From the NCBI GenBank assembly GCA_964453215.1, contig CAYVRR010000107.1, positions 1-5,984 of the forward strand: a stretch of DNA of 5,984 nucleotides, in the 5' to 3' direction. This DNA comes from SABI01 sp964453215 (GTDB lineage Bacteria > Spirochaetota > Spirochaetia > Sphaerochaetales > Sphaerochaetaceae). Numbering within the stretch: position 1 is the stretch's first letter; every line of letters starts with the position of its first letter. A model generated the notes under the pieces. It had not been told where the DNA came from. It worked only from the letters and a program-made list of their open reading frames with translations, and did no database searches. The position numbers were made by a program, and so were the translations under genes. This document shows positions 1 through 5,984 of the stretch, piece after piece.

Positions 1-38
1 AAAAGGGACCATCGCAGATATAATTTGCGGTGGTCCCT
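1..38 (-). terminator. Rho-independent terminator at the end of the operon
   Basis: An inverted repeat pairs positions 4-16 with 26-38 (13 pairs around a 9-base loop at 17-25). The outer eight pairs, AGGGACCA with TGGTCCCT, are perfect. The pair 12/30 is a C-A mismatch in the minus-strand RNA, and the inner four pairs are GC-rich. Read on the minus strand, the stem is followed by at least four U residues (positions 4-1), and the run is cut by the window edge. The stem begins 20 bases after the stop codon of the binding-protein gene, as expected for the end of this transcript. The plus-strand side has no T run, so it probably works in one direction only. Confidence 0.85.
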
Positions 39-58
39 GAGAGTTGTTATAAGTTTAA

Positions 59-994
59 TTAGAACTTTGCAACGTTGGAAAGCTCAATCACGTTTACGCC
101 TGTATCGACATATTTGTAACCGCCGAGGTCTTTACCATTGAAGAGGTCAACCATTGCATACACACCCTTGTAACCCATCTGGTAAGGGTTTTGGCCCATG
201 ATGCAAAGAAGAGCTCCATCCTTGATTAGCTGTTTGTTTGTGTCAGACGCGTCTGATCCACAAGCAATAACTTTTATCCCAGCTGCAAGTGCTTCCTTAG
301 CAGCGTTTCCAGCACCAACGGTAGAACCTTCGTTGGAACCATAAACTGCCACACAACCTTGGGCAATGTAGTTATCAGCAATTTCTTTTGCTCTTGTTGC
401 ATCACCATCACAGTACTGTGTTTCAAGAAGAGTATAACCTTGGCCTTCAAAGGCATCCCTAAATCCATACTCTCGCGTGTTACATGATTCTGTAGCCTTG
501 TTTACACCGATAATACCGATCTTACCAGACTTCACACCTTTTTCTTTGAGTTCTTTGAGAAGCCTCTCTCCAATTTTTTTCCCGCCTTCCCTATTATCAG
601 TAGCGAAAAGTCTTAGTGTATCGAAGTTAGCAGGGGAATCAACATACATGATTTTAACGCCAGCCGCTTGGGCTTCTTTAAGAGCCGCAACTGGTGCATC
701 TTGTGCGTTGGCGGCAAGAAGGATACCATCTTTACCAGCCGCAACAGCGTTGTTGATTTTTTCAATCTGCTTGTTGTCATCCTTTGTATCAGGTGAGTCG
801 AAGGTGACCCTTACCCCAAGTTCCTTGGCCGCATCCTTGGCACCTTCAAAACAAGATACCCAGTGCTGATCCATTGAGTCCATCGTAATAAGACTAATGT
901 TCCAGGTTTTTGTGCCTGACGCTTCCTTGGCTCCAGCTGCGAAAGCTACAGTCACGAGGCAAATCAAGAAAACTACCAATAGCGATTTTTTCAT
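59..994 (-). CDS. Periplasmic sugar-binding protein of a CUT2 ABC importer (RbsB-like)
   Basis: This 311-residue protein is a type I periplasmic binding protein of the ribose/galactose class. It should capture the sugar outside the inner membrane and deliver it to the permease encoded upstream. Residues 1-20 form a signal peptide: MKKS, a hydrophobic core, then AFAAGAKEA with a likely signal peptidase I site after AFA or FAA. Cys12 lies in the leader but is not in a lipobox, so the protein is probably soluble in the periplasm. Positions expected to bind ligand by analogy with RbsB are the MDQHW segment (41-45), Asp119, Arg174 (TREYGF), Asn221, Asp248 and Gln268 (GQNPY). The length is normal for the family. 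The mature part has six cysteines, which is many for this family. The start at 994 is supported by a strong GAGGAGA ribosome binding site at 1001-1007. It is the last gene of the operon, the same A-C-B order as rbs. The family call is firm; the sugar is not known. Confidence 0.93.
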   Translation of the reverse strand: MKKSLLVVFLICLVTVAFAAGAKEASGTKTWNISLITMDSMDQHWVSCFEGAKDAAKELGVRVTFDSPDTKDDNKQIEKINNAVAAGKDGILLAANAQDAPVAALKEAQAAGVKIMYVDSPANFDTLRLFATDNREGGKKIGERLLKELKEKGVKSGKIGIIGVNKATESCNTREYGFRDAFEGQGYTLLETQYCDGDATRAKEIADNYIAQGCVAVYGSNEGSTVGAGNAAKEALAAGIKVIACGSDASDTNKQLIKDGALLCIMGQNPYQMGYKGVYAMVDLFNGKDLGGYKYVDTGVNVIELSNVAKF

Positions 995-1015
995 ACATTT
1001 TCTCCTCTTATATTT

Positions 1016-1032
1016 TCATTGCTATGCAATGA
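1016..1032 (-). other. Intercistronic hairpin at the permease/binding-protein junction
   Basis: A 7-pair perfect inverted repeat (TCATTGC / GCAATGA) with a 3-base loop spans the permease stop codon, part of which sits in the loop. On the minus strand it is followed by an A-rich leader and the ribosome binding site of the binding-protein gene, not by a U run. It is therefore unlikely to be a terminator. A role as an RNA-processing or stabilising structure that separates binding-protein output from permease output is possible, but this is inference. Confidence 0.45.
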
Positions 1033-2047
1033 TTTTTTTACTTTCTGCGAGTTTTGGTTTCCTATTCCTGACGATGATATCAAGAAGGACTGCTACAATG
1101 ATTATGATTCCGATCACAATATTCCGAATTGCCACAGGAGCATTAGCAAACTGTAGGCCGTTCTGGAGGACTGACCATATACATGCACCAACTACTGTCC
1201 CGATCAGTTTTCCTGCACCACCAAGGGTTGAAACACCTCCCATTACAGAAGCTGCTACACCATACATCTCATAGCTGTTGCCAGCATCCATGGCACCCAT
1301 GCCTGCAGAACAACACTGCGAGATACCTACTAAGAAACTACAGAATGCCGAAACAAGATAGGCGATGGTCGTTGTCCTTAGAACGTTGACACCCGAAAGT
1401 CTTGAAGCTTCAGGATTTGAACCCAACGCATACAGATATCGCCCGCTCTTGGTCCTGTTAAGAAAGAAATTCAGCACCAAAAACACTGCAAGGGCAATCC
1501 AGACTCCGTTATAGATTCCTAGCAATTTCCCATAATAAAAAAAGTTCCTGAACTTTTCGACTGCTACTGCTGTGCTTTCAATTGTGTTTATTGCCCCAGT
1601 GTTGTAATTATTGTTTACAATTTGTGCAACACCACGACCGATTGTCATAGTGCCCAGGGTAGCGATGAAAGGAGGCAGTTTGAAACCAGCTACCAGATAA
1701 CCATTTACCAGGCCAAATACCAGGCTTACGATCAAGGTGAGAAAAGCTGCTAGCCAAGGATTCATACCTTTTGTCATGAGGGTAGCGCTTAACATGGTCG
1801 AGACACCAACCACAGAACCGATTGATAGGTCAATGTTACCGGTGATCAGAACAAATGATTGCGCAATTCCGATAAGAATGATTGGTGCAATCTGCCTGAG
1901 CAGATTGCTGATATTTCTCTGGGAAAAAAACAGAGGATTGATGATACCAAACGCAATACAAAGTACGATTAGTCCAAAAGTTACCGTGAATACCTGTCCC
2001 ATTCCCGGTTTTGTAAGCTGTCGCCTAATAAAATTTTTACTTTCCAT
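1022..2047 (-). CDS. CUT2-family sugar ABC transporter permease (RbsC-like)
   Basis: This 341-residue, strongly hydrophobic protein matches the BPD_transp_2 permease type of ribose, xylose and galactose importers. It should form the inner-membrane channel as a homodimer paired with the double-domain ATPase. Visible family motifs are GNIDLSIGS (70-78), LPPFIATLGT (124-133), the cytoplasmic ATPase-contact loop GRYLYALGSNPEASRLSG (202-219) and MGGVSTLGGAGKLIGT (269-284). Many membrane-spanning stretches run from about residue 18 to 326, with short charged ends. Departures from the usual pattern are a Cys-Cys pair (245-246) and YEMYGVAA at 259-266, where the family normally has an ELDAIAA-like segment. 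The start at 2047 is preceded by GAGGG only a few bases away, a tight spacing, and lies 11 bases after the ATPase stop. Close coupling to ATPase translation is plausible. The substrate cannot be read from the sequence. Confidence 0.93.
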   Translation of the reverse strand: MESKNFIRRQLTKPGMGQVFTVTFGLIVLCIAFGIINPLFFSQRNISNLLRQIAPIILIGIAQSFVLITGNIDLSIGSVVGVSTMLSATLMTKGMNPWLAAFLTLIVSLVFGLVNGYLVAGFKLPPFIATLGTMTIGRGVAQIVNNNYNTGAINTIESTAVAVEKFRNFFYYGKLLGIYNGVWIALAVFLVLNFFLNRTKSGRYLYALGSNPEASRLSGVNVLRTTTIAYLVSAFCSFLVGISQCCSAGMGAMDAGNSYEMYGVAASVMGGVSTLGGAGKLIGTVVGACIWSVLQNGLQFANAPVAIRNIVIGIIIIVAVLLDIIVRNRKPKLAESKKIIA

Positions 2048-2058
2048 ATTCCCTCAAC

Positions 2059-3564
2059 TCAATTTGCAATTTTATTTTCAAAACGTGTTGCGAGTGTAAG
2101 AACTTTTTCCTGTGTTGCTTCTTCTTTAGAGAGCTCACCGGTAATCCTGCCATCACACATAACTATGATCCTATCTGCCACACCTATTACCTCAGGCAGT
2201 TCTGAAGATACGAAAAGGCACCCGATTCCTTCCTGCTTAAGCTTGTTCATGAGAAGGTAAATTTCAACTTTTGAAGCAACATCAATCCCACGTGTAGGCT
2301 CATCAAACATCACCATTTTGCTGTTACGAGAAAGCCACTTCCCAATAACCACCTTCTGTTGGTTTCCTCCAGAAAGATTTTCTGCATTAACATCAATGTT
2401 TGTAAGCTTGATGCTCATCTCCTTGACGGATAACTCAGACATCTCGCAGTCCTTCTTAAGATTGACGATTCCAGCCTTGTTTGAAATGAGATCAAGATTC
2501 GGAAGACTGATATTCTCCCTCACTGGAAGCTTGATGCACAAACCATCTTTTTTCCGATTTTCAGGCGCAAGGACAATACCTGCTGTGATTGCATCCTTTG
2601 GGTTGTTTATCGTAACTTCCTTACCTTCGAGAAATATTTGGCCACTCTCCTTTGGGTCGGCGCCGAAGATAGCCCTAGTGGTTTCTGTTCTTCCTGCGCC
2701 CATGAGTCCCGCGATTGCAACAAGCTCCCCTTTGCGGACATTGAAGGAAACATCACGGACCATTCGGCCAGCATTGATATTTTTTACCTCGAAAATAACA
2801 TCTCCCACTTCACATTCAGTATGAGGATACTTTTCCTTTATCTCTCGACCTACCATTTGGGCAATGATTCCATCCATGGTAAAATCTTTGTAGTCCCCAC
2901 TTGTGATAAATTGTCCATCTCTCATGATTGTGACACGATCTGCTATATTGGTGAGCTCTTCAAGCTTATGTGAGATGTATACAATGCCACAGCCTGTGGA
3001 CTTCAGATTCCTGATAATGTTGAAGAGCTCATCTATTTCCCTCGATGTGAGAGCGGATGTAGGTTCGTCCATTATGAGGACCCTTGCATTAATTGAGAGT
3101 GCCTTAGCGATTTCAACCATCTGCTGTTTTGAAACCTGCAAGCTCTCAATAATCGTTTCAGGATCAATCGATACTCCAAGTTTTTCAAGAATCGTCTTAG
3201 CATCTTTGTTCATCTTTTTAGTATCTACCAAACCATACTTTACCGGTTCTCTTCCCAAAAAGATGTTCTCCGCAACGGTGAGATGCTGACACATGTTGAG
3301 TTCCTGGTGGATAATGGCTATGCCTTTTTCACTCGCAATCTTTTGGGTCATATGAGGAATGAGTTCCCCGAATACGGTAATATCACCATGATCTTTAGTA
3401 TAAACGCCACTAAGGATCTTAACCAAAGTGGACTTGCCCGCACCGTTTTCACCCAAAAGAGCCATTACCTCACCAGCTTTTAGATTGAAGGAAACCCTAT
3501 CAAGTGCCTTCACACCAGGAAATGATTTGGATATATGTTCCATTTGGACAATGTATTCTTCCAT
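2059..3564 (-). CDS. CUT2-family sugar ABC transporter ATPase with two nucleotide-binding domains (RbsA/MglA-like)
   Basis: This 501-residue cytoplasmic ATPase powers import and has two ABC domains in one chain, as in RbsA, MglA and XylG. Domain 1 (about 5-240) has Walker A GENGAGKS (38-45), Q-loop Gln87, a degenerate signature LQVSKQQ (142-148), Walker B VLIMDE (162-167) and H-loop His199. Domain 2 (about 256-495) has a degenerate Walker A GLMGAGRT (286-293) with Arg292 in place of lysine, an intact signature LSGGNQQ (397-403), Walker B MVMFDE (417-422), and Ser in place of the H-loop histidine (VSSE, 452-455). This asymmetry is normal for the family. It implies one competent ATP site, made of the domain 1 Walker A and the domain 2 signature. 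The start at 3564 has GGGAG six bases upstream, and the gene begins 12 bases after the epimerase stop. The family is certain; the transported sugar is not. Confidence 0.96.
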   Translation of the reverse strand: MEEYIVQMEHISKSFPGVKALDRVSFNLKAGEVMALLGENGAGKSTLVKILSGVYTKDHGDITVFGELIPHMTQKIASEKGIAIIHQELNMCQHLTVAENIFLGREPVKYGLVDTKKMNKDAKTILEKLGVSIDPETIIESLQVSKQQMVEIAKALSINARVLIMDEPTSALTSREIDELFNIIRNLKSTGCGIVYISHKLEELTNIADRVTIMRDGQFITSGDYKDFTMDGIIAQMVGREIKEKYPHTECEVGDVIFEVKNINAGRMVRDVSFNVRKGELVAIAGLMGAGRTETTRAIFGADPKESGQIFLEGKEVTINNPKDAITAGIVLAPENRKKDGLCIKLPVRENISLPNLDLISNKAGIVNLKKDCEMSELSVKEMSIKLTNIDVNAENLSGGNQQKVVIGKWLSRNSKMVMFDEPTRGIDVASKVEIYLLMNKLKQEGIGCLFVSSELPEVIGVADRIIVMCDGRITGELSKEEATQEKVLTLATRFENKIAN

Positions 3565-3576
3565 CGGTATCTCCCG

Positions 3577-4845
3577 TTACTCAGAATCAATAAGAGAATC
3601 AAGCCTTGTAATACACTCAGCGAAAGCACGACCAGTATGGTAGATGGCCTTCCATGGATTTCCGATGTTGCTCACAATCGGCTTACCTGTTCTTTCCAGA
3701 AGCTGCCTACTTTCACCTACTGTGTAATTCATGAAATATTTCTTGTTAAATTCCCAAAGCTCTTTGTAAAGGTCTAGGTACTTTCCTTCCTTTGTCATGC
3801 AGTACCCATTGAGAAACCCTACGAGACACTCCCAGTTCTGCCACCACTCTTTGTCAGTTACAAGGACCTCTCCGGAGATAAGACCGTCACGATATATTCC
3901 ACCAAATTCAAAGTCATACCCGTACTTCATGGCAAAATCGAGGAGTCTTATGAGAATTTCATTGTCATGCTCTGTCCTCTCCCCAACTGTGGTGAGAGCC
4001 AGGTCTGCAAGCCAACTGAGCTCGACATTATGTCCATAGCTTGTTGTATCTGTAGGCTTAGCTATTGTTTCATTACTTGCCCTTTCAGCATTCCAGGTCC
4101 TCATGATATCTATTGCAGGGATCGGCTTGAAATTCAGATCAAACTGGTTCCTCCCATATCCTTTCTCGATGTTGATCATGTGCGCTTTAATTATTTCCCA
4201 ACATTCCTGTAGTTTTCGCTTGTGGATTTCTTTTTTTGACGCTAGATAGAGTGTGGTATACGCTTCAAGAAGGTGCATGTGTGTATCCAAACTCTTTCTA
4301 TCACCTGCATATGATCCAGCAGGAGAGATAGTCCAGTCACGTTCAATATTTTCGTAGTAACCACCCCTAAAAGTATCTGCAGCATATTTTTGCAACAAGT
4401 CAAAATTCTTCTCTGCATACTCGAGGGCTGTTTTGTCACCGTAAGAAATAGAATATTGAGCTAGTGCATAGATTGCAAATGCCTCACCATAGGTAAGCTT
4501 TGCAGCATCGGCAACAGAACTGTCACGATTCAACAACCAGTAGAATCCACCATGTTCCTTATCCCAAAACTCATTCATCAAATATTTAGCACCCTGCTGT
4601 GCGGCAGCTTCCATCCTTGGCTTATCTTCTTCTTTAGCAAAAGGAAGCAGGTAGGACAAACCCCAAACCATTCTGGCCTGAGTAACTAAGTTTTTGATTC
4701 CATTGCCATCGAATTTCCCATTCTCATCAAAACTTGTGAGATATCCACCGTATTTTTCATCAACTCCATTTTCAAGCCAAAAAGGAATAATATGATCACT
4801 GATGGTTTCAAGCATTTCGTCTCTATAGTTTGTTAAGGTCTTCAT
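3577..4845 (-). CDS. AGE-family sugar 2-epimerase/isomerase, cellobiose 2-epimerase-like active site
   Basis: This 422-residue protein has no signal peptide and belongs to the N-acylglucosamine 2-epimerase (alpha6/alpha6 barrel) family. Members epimerise or isomerise unphosphorylated sugars at C2 by proton abstraction from a ring-opened intermediate. Motifs in order are QARMVW with Arg58, the repeated GGFYW/GGYYEN turns (99-103, 161-166), LDTHMHLLEAY (186-196) with His189 and His191, YGHNVELSW (270-278) with His272, Glu275 and Trp278, EWWQNWECLVGFLNGY (333-348), and NPWKAIYHTGRAFAE (396-410) with His403. His272 and His403 are the likely general acid/base pair. Their 131-residue spacing equals that of the two catalytic histidines of Ruminococcus albus cellobiose 2-epimerase as I recall them. 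The protein is about 30 residues longer than that enzyme, mostly through extra sequence around 238-268. The start at 4845 has AGGAG five bases upstream. It lies between the regulator and the importer, so the imported sugar or its product is the likely substrate. Cellobiose or mannobiose epimerase, mannose isomerase or an unassigned specificity are all possible. Confidence 0.88.
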   Translation of the reverse strand: MKTLTNYRDEMLETISDHIIPFWLENGVDEKYGGYLTSFDENGKFDGNGIKNLVTQARMVWGLSYLLPFAKEEDKPRMEAAAQQGAKYLMNEFWDKEHGGFYWLLNRDSSVADAAKLTYGEAFAIYALAQYSISYGDKTALEYAEKNFDLLQKYAADTFRGGYYENIERDWTISPAGSYAGDRKSLDTHMHLLEAYTTLYLASKKEIHKRKLQECWEIIKAHMINIEKGYGRNQFDLNFKPIPAIDIMRTWNAERASNETIAKPTDTTSYGHNVELSWLADLALTTVGERTEHDNEILIRLLDFAMKYGYDFEFGGIYRDGLISGEVLVTDKEWWQNWECLVGFLNGYCMTKEGKYLDLYKELWEFNKKYFMNYTVGESRQLLERTGKPIVSNIGNPWKAIYHTGRAFAECITRLDSLIDSE

Positions 4846-4877
4846 GTACTCTCCTGTAAGATGATATGATAAAGGAA

Positions 4878-5888
4878 TCAGTAGGCAGATTCCCGGATTC
4901 TAAGCTCAGTGGGAACCTTCTGGATACCGGTGAAAGTATTCTTTCCCGCGAGGCGATTAAGAAGTAATTTCACGGTTTCTTTACACATGAGTTCAATTGA
5001 CTGCGAAACGGTAGTCAGTGGTGTCTCAAGAAAAGCTGCATTTGATATATCATCAAAACCTGCAACCTTGATCTCTTCTGGAACTTTCAGCCCCTTTGTT
5101 CTCAAAGCACTGATTATACCCATAGCCACTATGTCATTGATTGCTAAAATCACATCGGGCATTTTTCGCTCGTTGAAATTGGAAACTACTGAATAGCCAC
5201 CGAAGTATGTGACCCCATTTGCCTGGTAGATACAGGAAGGATCAAATTTCACGCCGGCTTCATCAAAAGCCCTCTTAACCCCTTTCAAGCGCTCTGATGA
5301 AGGGATGAGGTTCAAATTTCCAAAAACACAAGCAATATTTCTGTAACCTTCCTTCAAAAACCTGAAGGTAAGCTGATACATGCCATCCTCTAAATCTGCC
5401 ATAACAGTATAATGAGGGATATCCCTGTAGTGTGCGGAGATGAACACTAGAGGGAAGGACTCTTCATAAAGGCTTCTAATCTGAGATATGTCATGTTTGG
5501 GATCAGTCACAGGAACAGAGATTATACCATCGACACCACGGTCAATGAACTGCGATATTAGTCTTGCTTCCTGGTTTCGGTCTTCATTTGCAAATCCAAC
5601 GATCATCCCATAGTCTCTTTCAACTAGCTCTTTCTGCAAATGGCCAACCATCTCACCATAGAACTGATTGGTAATGTCAGGTACGATGCAACCGATAATT
5701 TTTGATGTCTTTGTTGAAAGGGATCTTGCAAAAGGATTCTTCCTAAAGCCAAGTTCTTTCACAGCCATCTCGACGGTTTTTTTTGTTTTTTCTGCAACTT
5801 TTGTAGATCCATTAAGAGCCATGGACACCGTACCCACGGAGAGTCCTGTGTAGGCTGCTACATCTTTTATGGTAACTGATTTCTTCAT
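4878..5888 (-). CDS. LacI-family transcriptional regulator, probable operon repressor
   Basis: This is a 336-residue sugar-responsive DNA-binding protein. The helix-turn-helix occupies residues 5-27 (VTIKDVAAYTGLS, then VGTVSMALNG). The hinge helix ends NPFARSL with Leu57, the leucine expected to wedge into the operator minor groove. A periplasmic-binding-protein-like sensor domain follows (about 63-330), with SSER (197-200), AINDIVAMG (249-257) and AGFDDIS (276-282) as effector-domain landmarks. The open frame extends upstream to 5942, but that start lies above the predicted -10 box. I chose the ATG at 5888 because the family homology begins there and GGGG stands six bases upstream. The ATG at 5900 is an alternative that would add four residues. 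Recognition-helix residue 23 is Met, where LacI and PurR have Arg. The stop is 32 bases before the epimerase start. The inducer is unknown, but is likely the imported sugar or an epimerase product. Confidence 0.95.
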   Translation of the reverse strand: MKKSVTIKDVAAYTGLSVGTVSMALNGSTKVAEKTKKTVEMAVKELGFRKNPFARSLSTKTSKIIGCIVPDITNQFYGEMVGHLQKELVERDYGMIVGFANEDRNQEARLISQFIDRGVDGIISVPVTDPKHDISQIRSLYEESFPLVFISAHYRDIPHYTVMADLEDGMYQLTFRFLKEGYRNIACVFGNLNLIPSSERLKGVKRAFDEAGVKFDPSCIYQANGVTYFGGYSVVSNFNERKMPDVILAINDIVAMGIISALRTKGLKVPEEIKVAGFDDISNAAFLETPLTTVSQSIELMCKETVKLLLNRLAGKNTFTGIQKVPTELRIRESAY

Positions 5889-5894
5889 TCGGTA

Positions 5895-5898
5895 CCCC
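5895..5898 (-). promoter_or_regulatory. Weak ribosome binding site that supports the regulator start at 5888
   Basis: The minus strand reads GGGG, then six bases, then the ATG at 5888. It is weaker than the AGGAG-type sites of the epimerase and binding-protein genes, which would suit low repressor output. The competing ATG at 5900 overlaps this G run and has only an AT-rich stretch upstream, without a Shine-Dalgarno match. Confidence 0.5.
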
Positions 5899-5909
5899 AT
5901 AATAGAAAA

Positions 5910-5923
5910 TTGAACCGTTTCAA
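5910..5923 (-). promoter_or_regulatory. Predicted LacI-family operator overlapping the transcription start
   Basis: The minus strand reads TTGAAACGGTTCAA, an inverted repeat with six of seven pairs matching around a central CG. This is the usual size, symmetry and centre of operators bound by LacI-family proteins (known family pattern). It lies just downstream of the -10 box, covering about +2 to +16 of the predicted transcript. A bound repressor would block initiation of its own gene and of the whole operon. I saw no second good copy in the window. Confidence 0.78.
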
Positions 5924-5925
5924 CT

Positions 5926-5958
5926 ATTATATTATAGCACACCTTTAGTAGAAGTAAA
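5926..5958 (-). promoter_or_regulatory. Predicted sigma-70-type operon promoter with extended -10
   Basis: On the minus strand, TATAAT (5931-5936) is preceded by TG plus one base, forming an extended -10. A -35-like TTTACT (5953-5958) lies 16 bases upstream, with four of six matches to TTGACA. A second overlapping TATAAT occupies 5926-5931, but it has no comparable -35. Initiation is expected near 5925, giving a leader of about 37 bases before the ATG at 5888. The placement is directly upstream of the operator and the first gene. Confidence 0.7.
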
Positions 5959-5984
5959 GTCTTTTTTTGAAGTCGAAAGAAACC

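Noticed and set aside
286..293. Degenerate Walker A and missing H-loop His in the second ATPase domain (residues 286-293 and 452-455 of the protein), considered as a sign of gene decay
   Set aside because: The same substitutions occur in functional RbsA-type ATPases, so this is normal asymmetry for the family. The coordinates here are protein residues.
477..1274. Two plus-strand open frames (477-869 and 897-1274)
   Set aside because: Both are antisense to the binding-protein and permease genes. The hydrophobic-looking translation is a by-product of the opposite strand, and no ribosome binding site or family motif is seen.
2318..2824. 168-codon open frame on the plus strand
   Set aside because: It lies wholly antisense to the well-supported ATPase gene, and its translation shows no recognisable domain.
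4846..4877. Possible separate promoter between the regulator and epimerase genes
   Set aside because: The gap is only 32 bases and holds a ribosome binding site, but no paired -35/-10 elements or operator copy that I could find.
5000..5019. Operator-like imperfect inverted repeat around CGAAACGG
   Set aside because: It lies inside the regulator coding sequence, its symmetry is poor and it matches the 5910-5923 operator only in the core.
5943..5968. Weak inverted repeat CTTTA...TAAAG followed by a T run on the plus strand, terminator-like
   Set aside because: The stem is only five AT-rich pairs, there is no plus-strand gene upstream for it to terminate, and it overlaps the predicted -35 region.

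Overview
The window looks like one complete sugar-uptake operon on the minus strand. It appears to be bounded by its own promoter at the right edge (about 5926-5958) and by an intrinsic terminator at the left edge (1-38). Five genes are read in the order LacI-family regulator, AGE-family sugar epimerase, RbsA-like ATPase, RbsC-like permease, RbsB-like sugar-binding protein. The gaps between genes are 32, 12, 11 and 27 bases, so co-transcription is likely. There is no gene-free stretch over 300 bases, and I see no RNA gene, mobile element or CRISPR array.

Organism: the moderate GC content and the binding-protein N-terminus, a short hydrophobic leader ending AFAAGAKEA with no lipobox cysteine, resemble periplasmic sugar-binding proteins of spirochaetes, especially the Sphaerochaeta/Treponema group. 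This is a judgement from pattern memory, not a search. A Gram-positive source is less likely, because there such a protein would normally be a lipoprotein.

Region by region: 5889-5958 holds an extended -10 promoter and a near-perfect 14-base LacI-type operator covering the predicted transcription start. 4878-5888 encodes the LacI-type regulator, whose start should be moved downstream of the longest open frame. 3577-4845 encodes a cytoplasmic AGE-fold epimerase/isomerase whose active-site pattern resembles cellobiose 2-epimerase. 2059-3564, 1022-2047 and 59-994 encode a complete CUT2-type ABC importer in the A-C-B order seen in ribose operons.

How it fits together (inference): the binding protein captures a sugar in the periplasm. 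The permease and ATPase import it without phosphorylation, and the epimerase inverts C2 or isomerises the free sugar in the cytoplasm. The LacI protein represses its own promoter, and so the whole operon, until an inducer appears. No kinase or glycosidase is encoded here, so the next metabolic step must lie elsewhere. The substrate is unknown and is the main open question.
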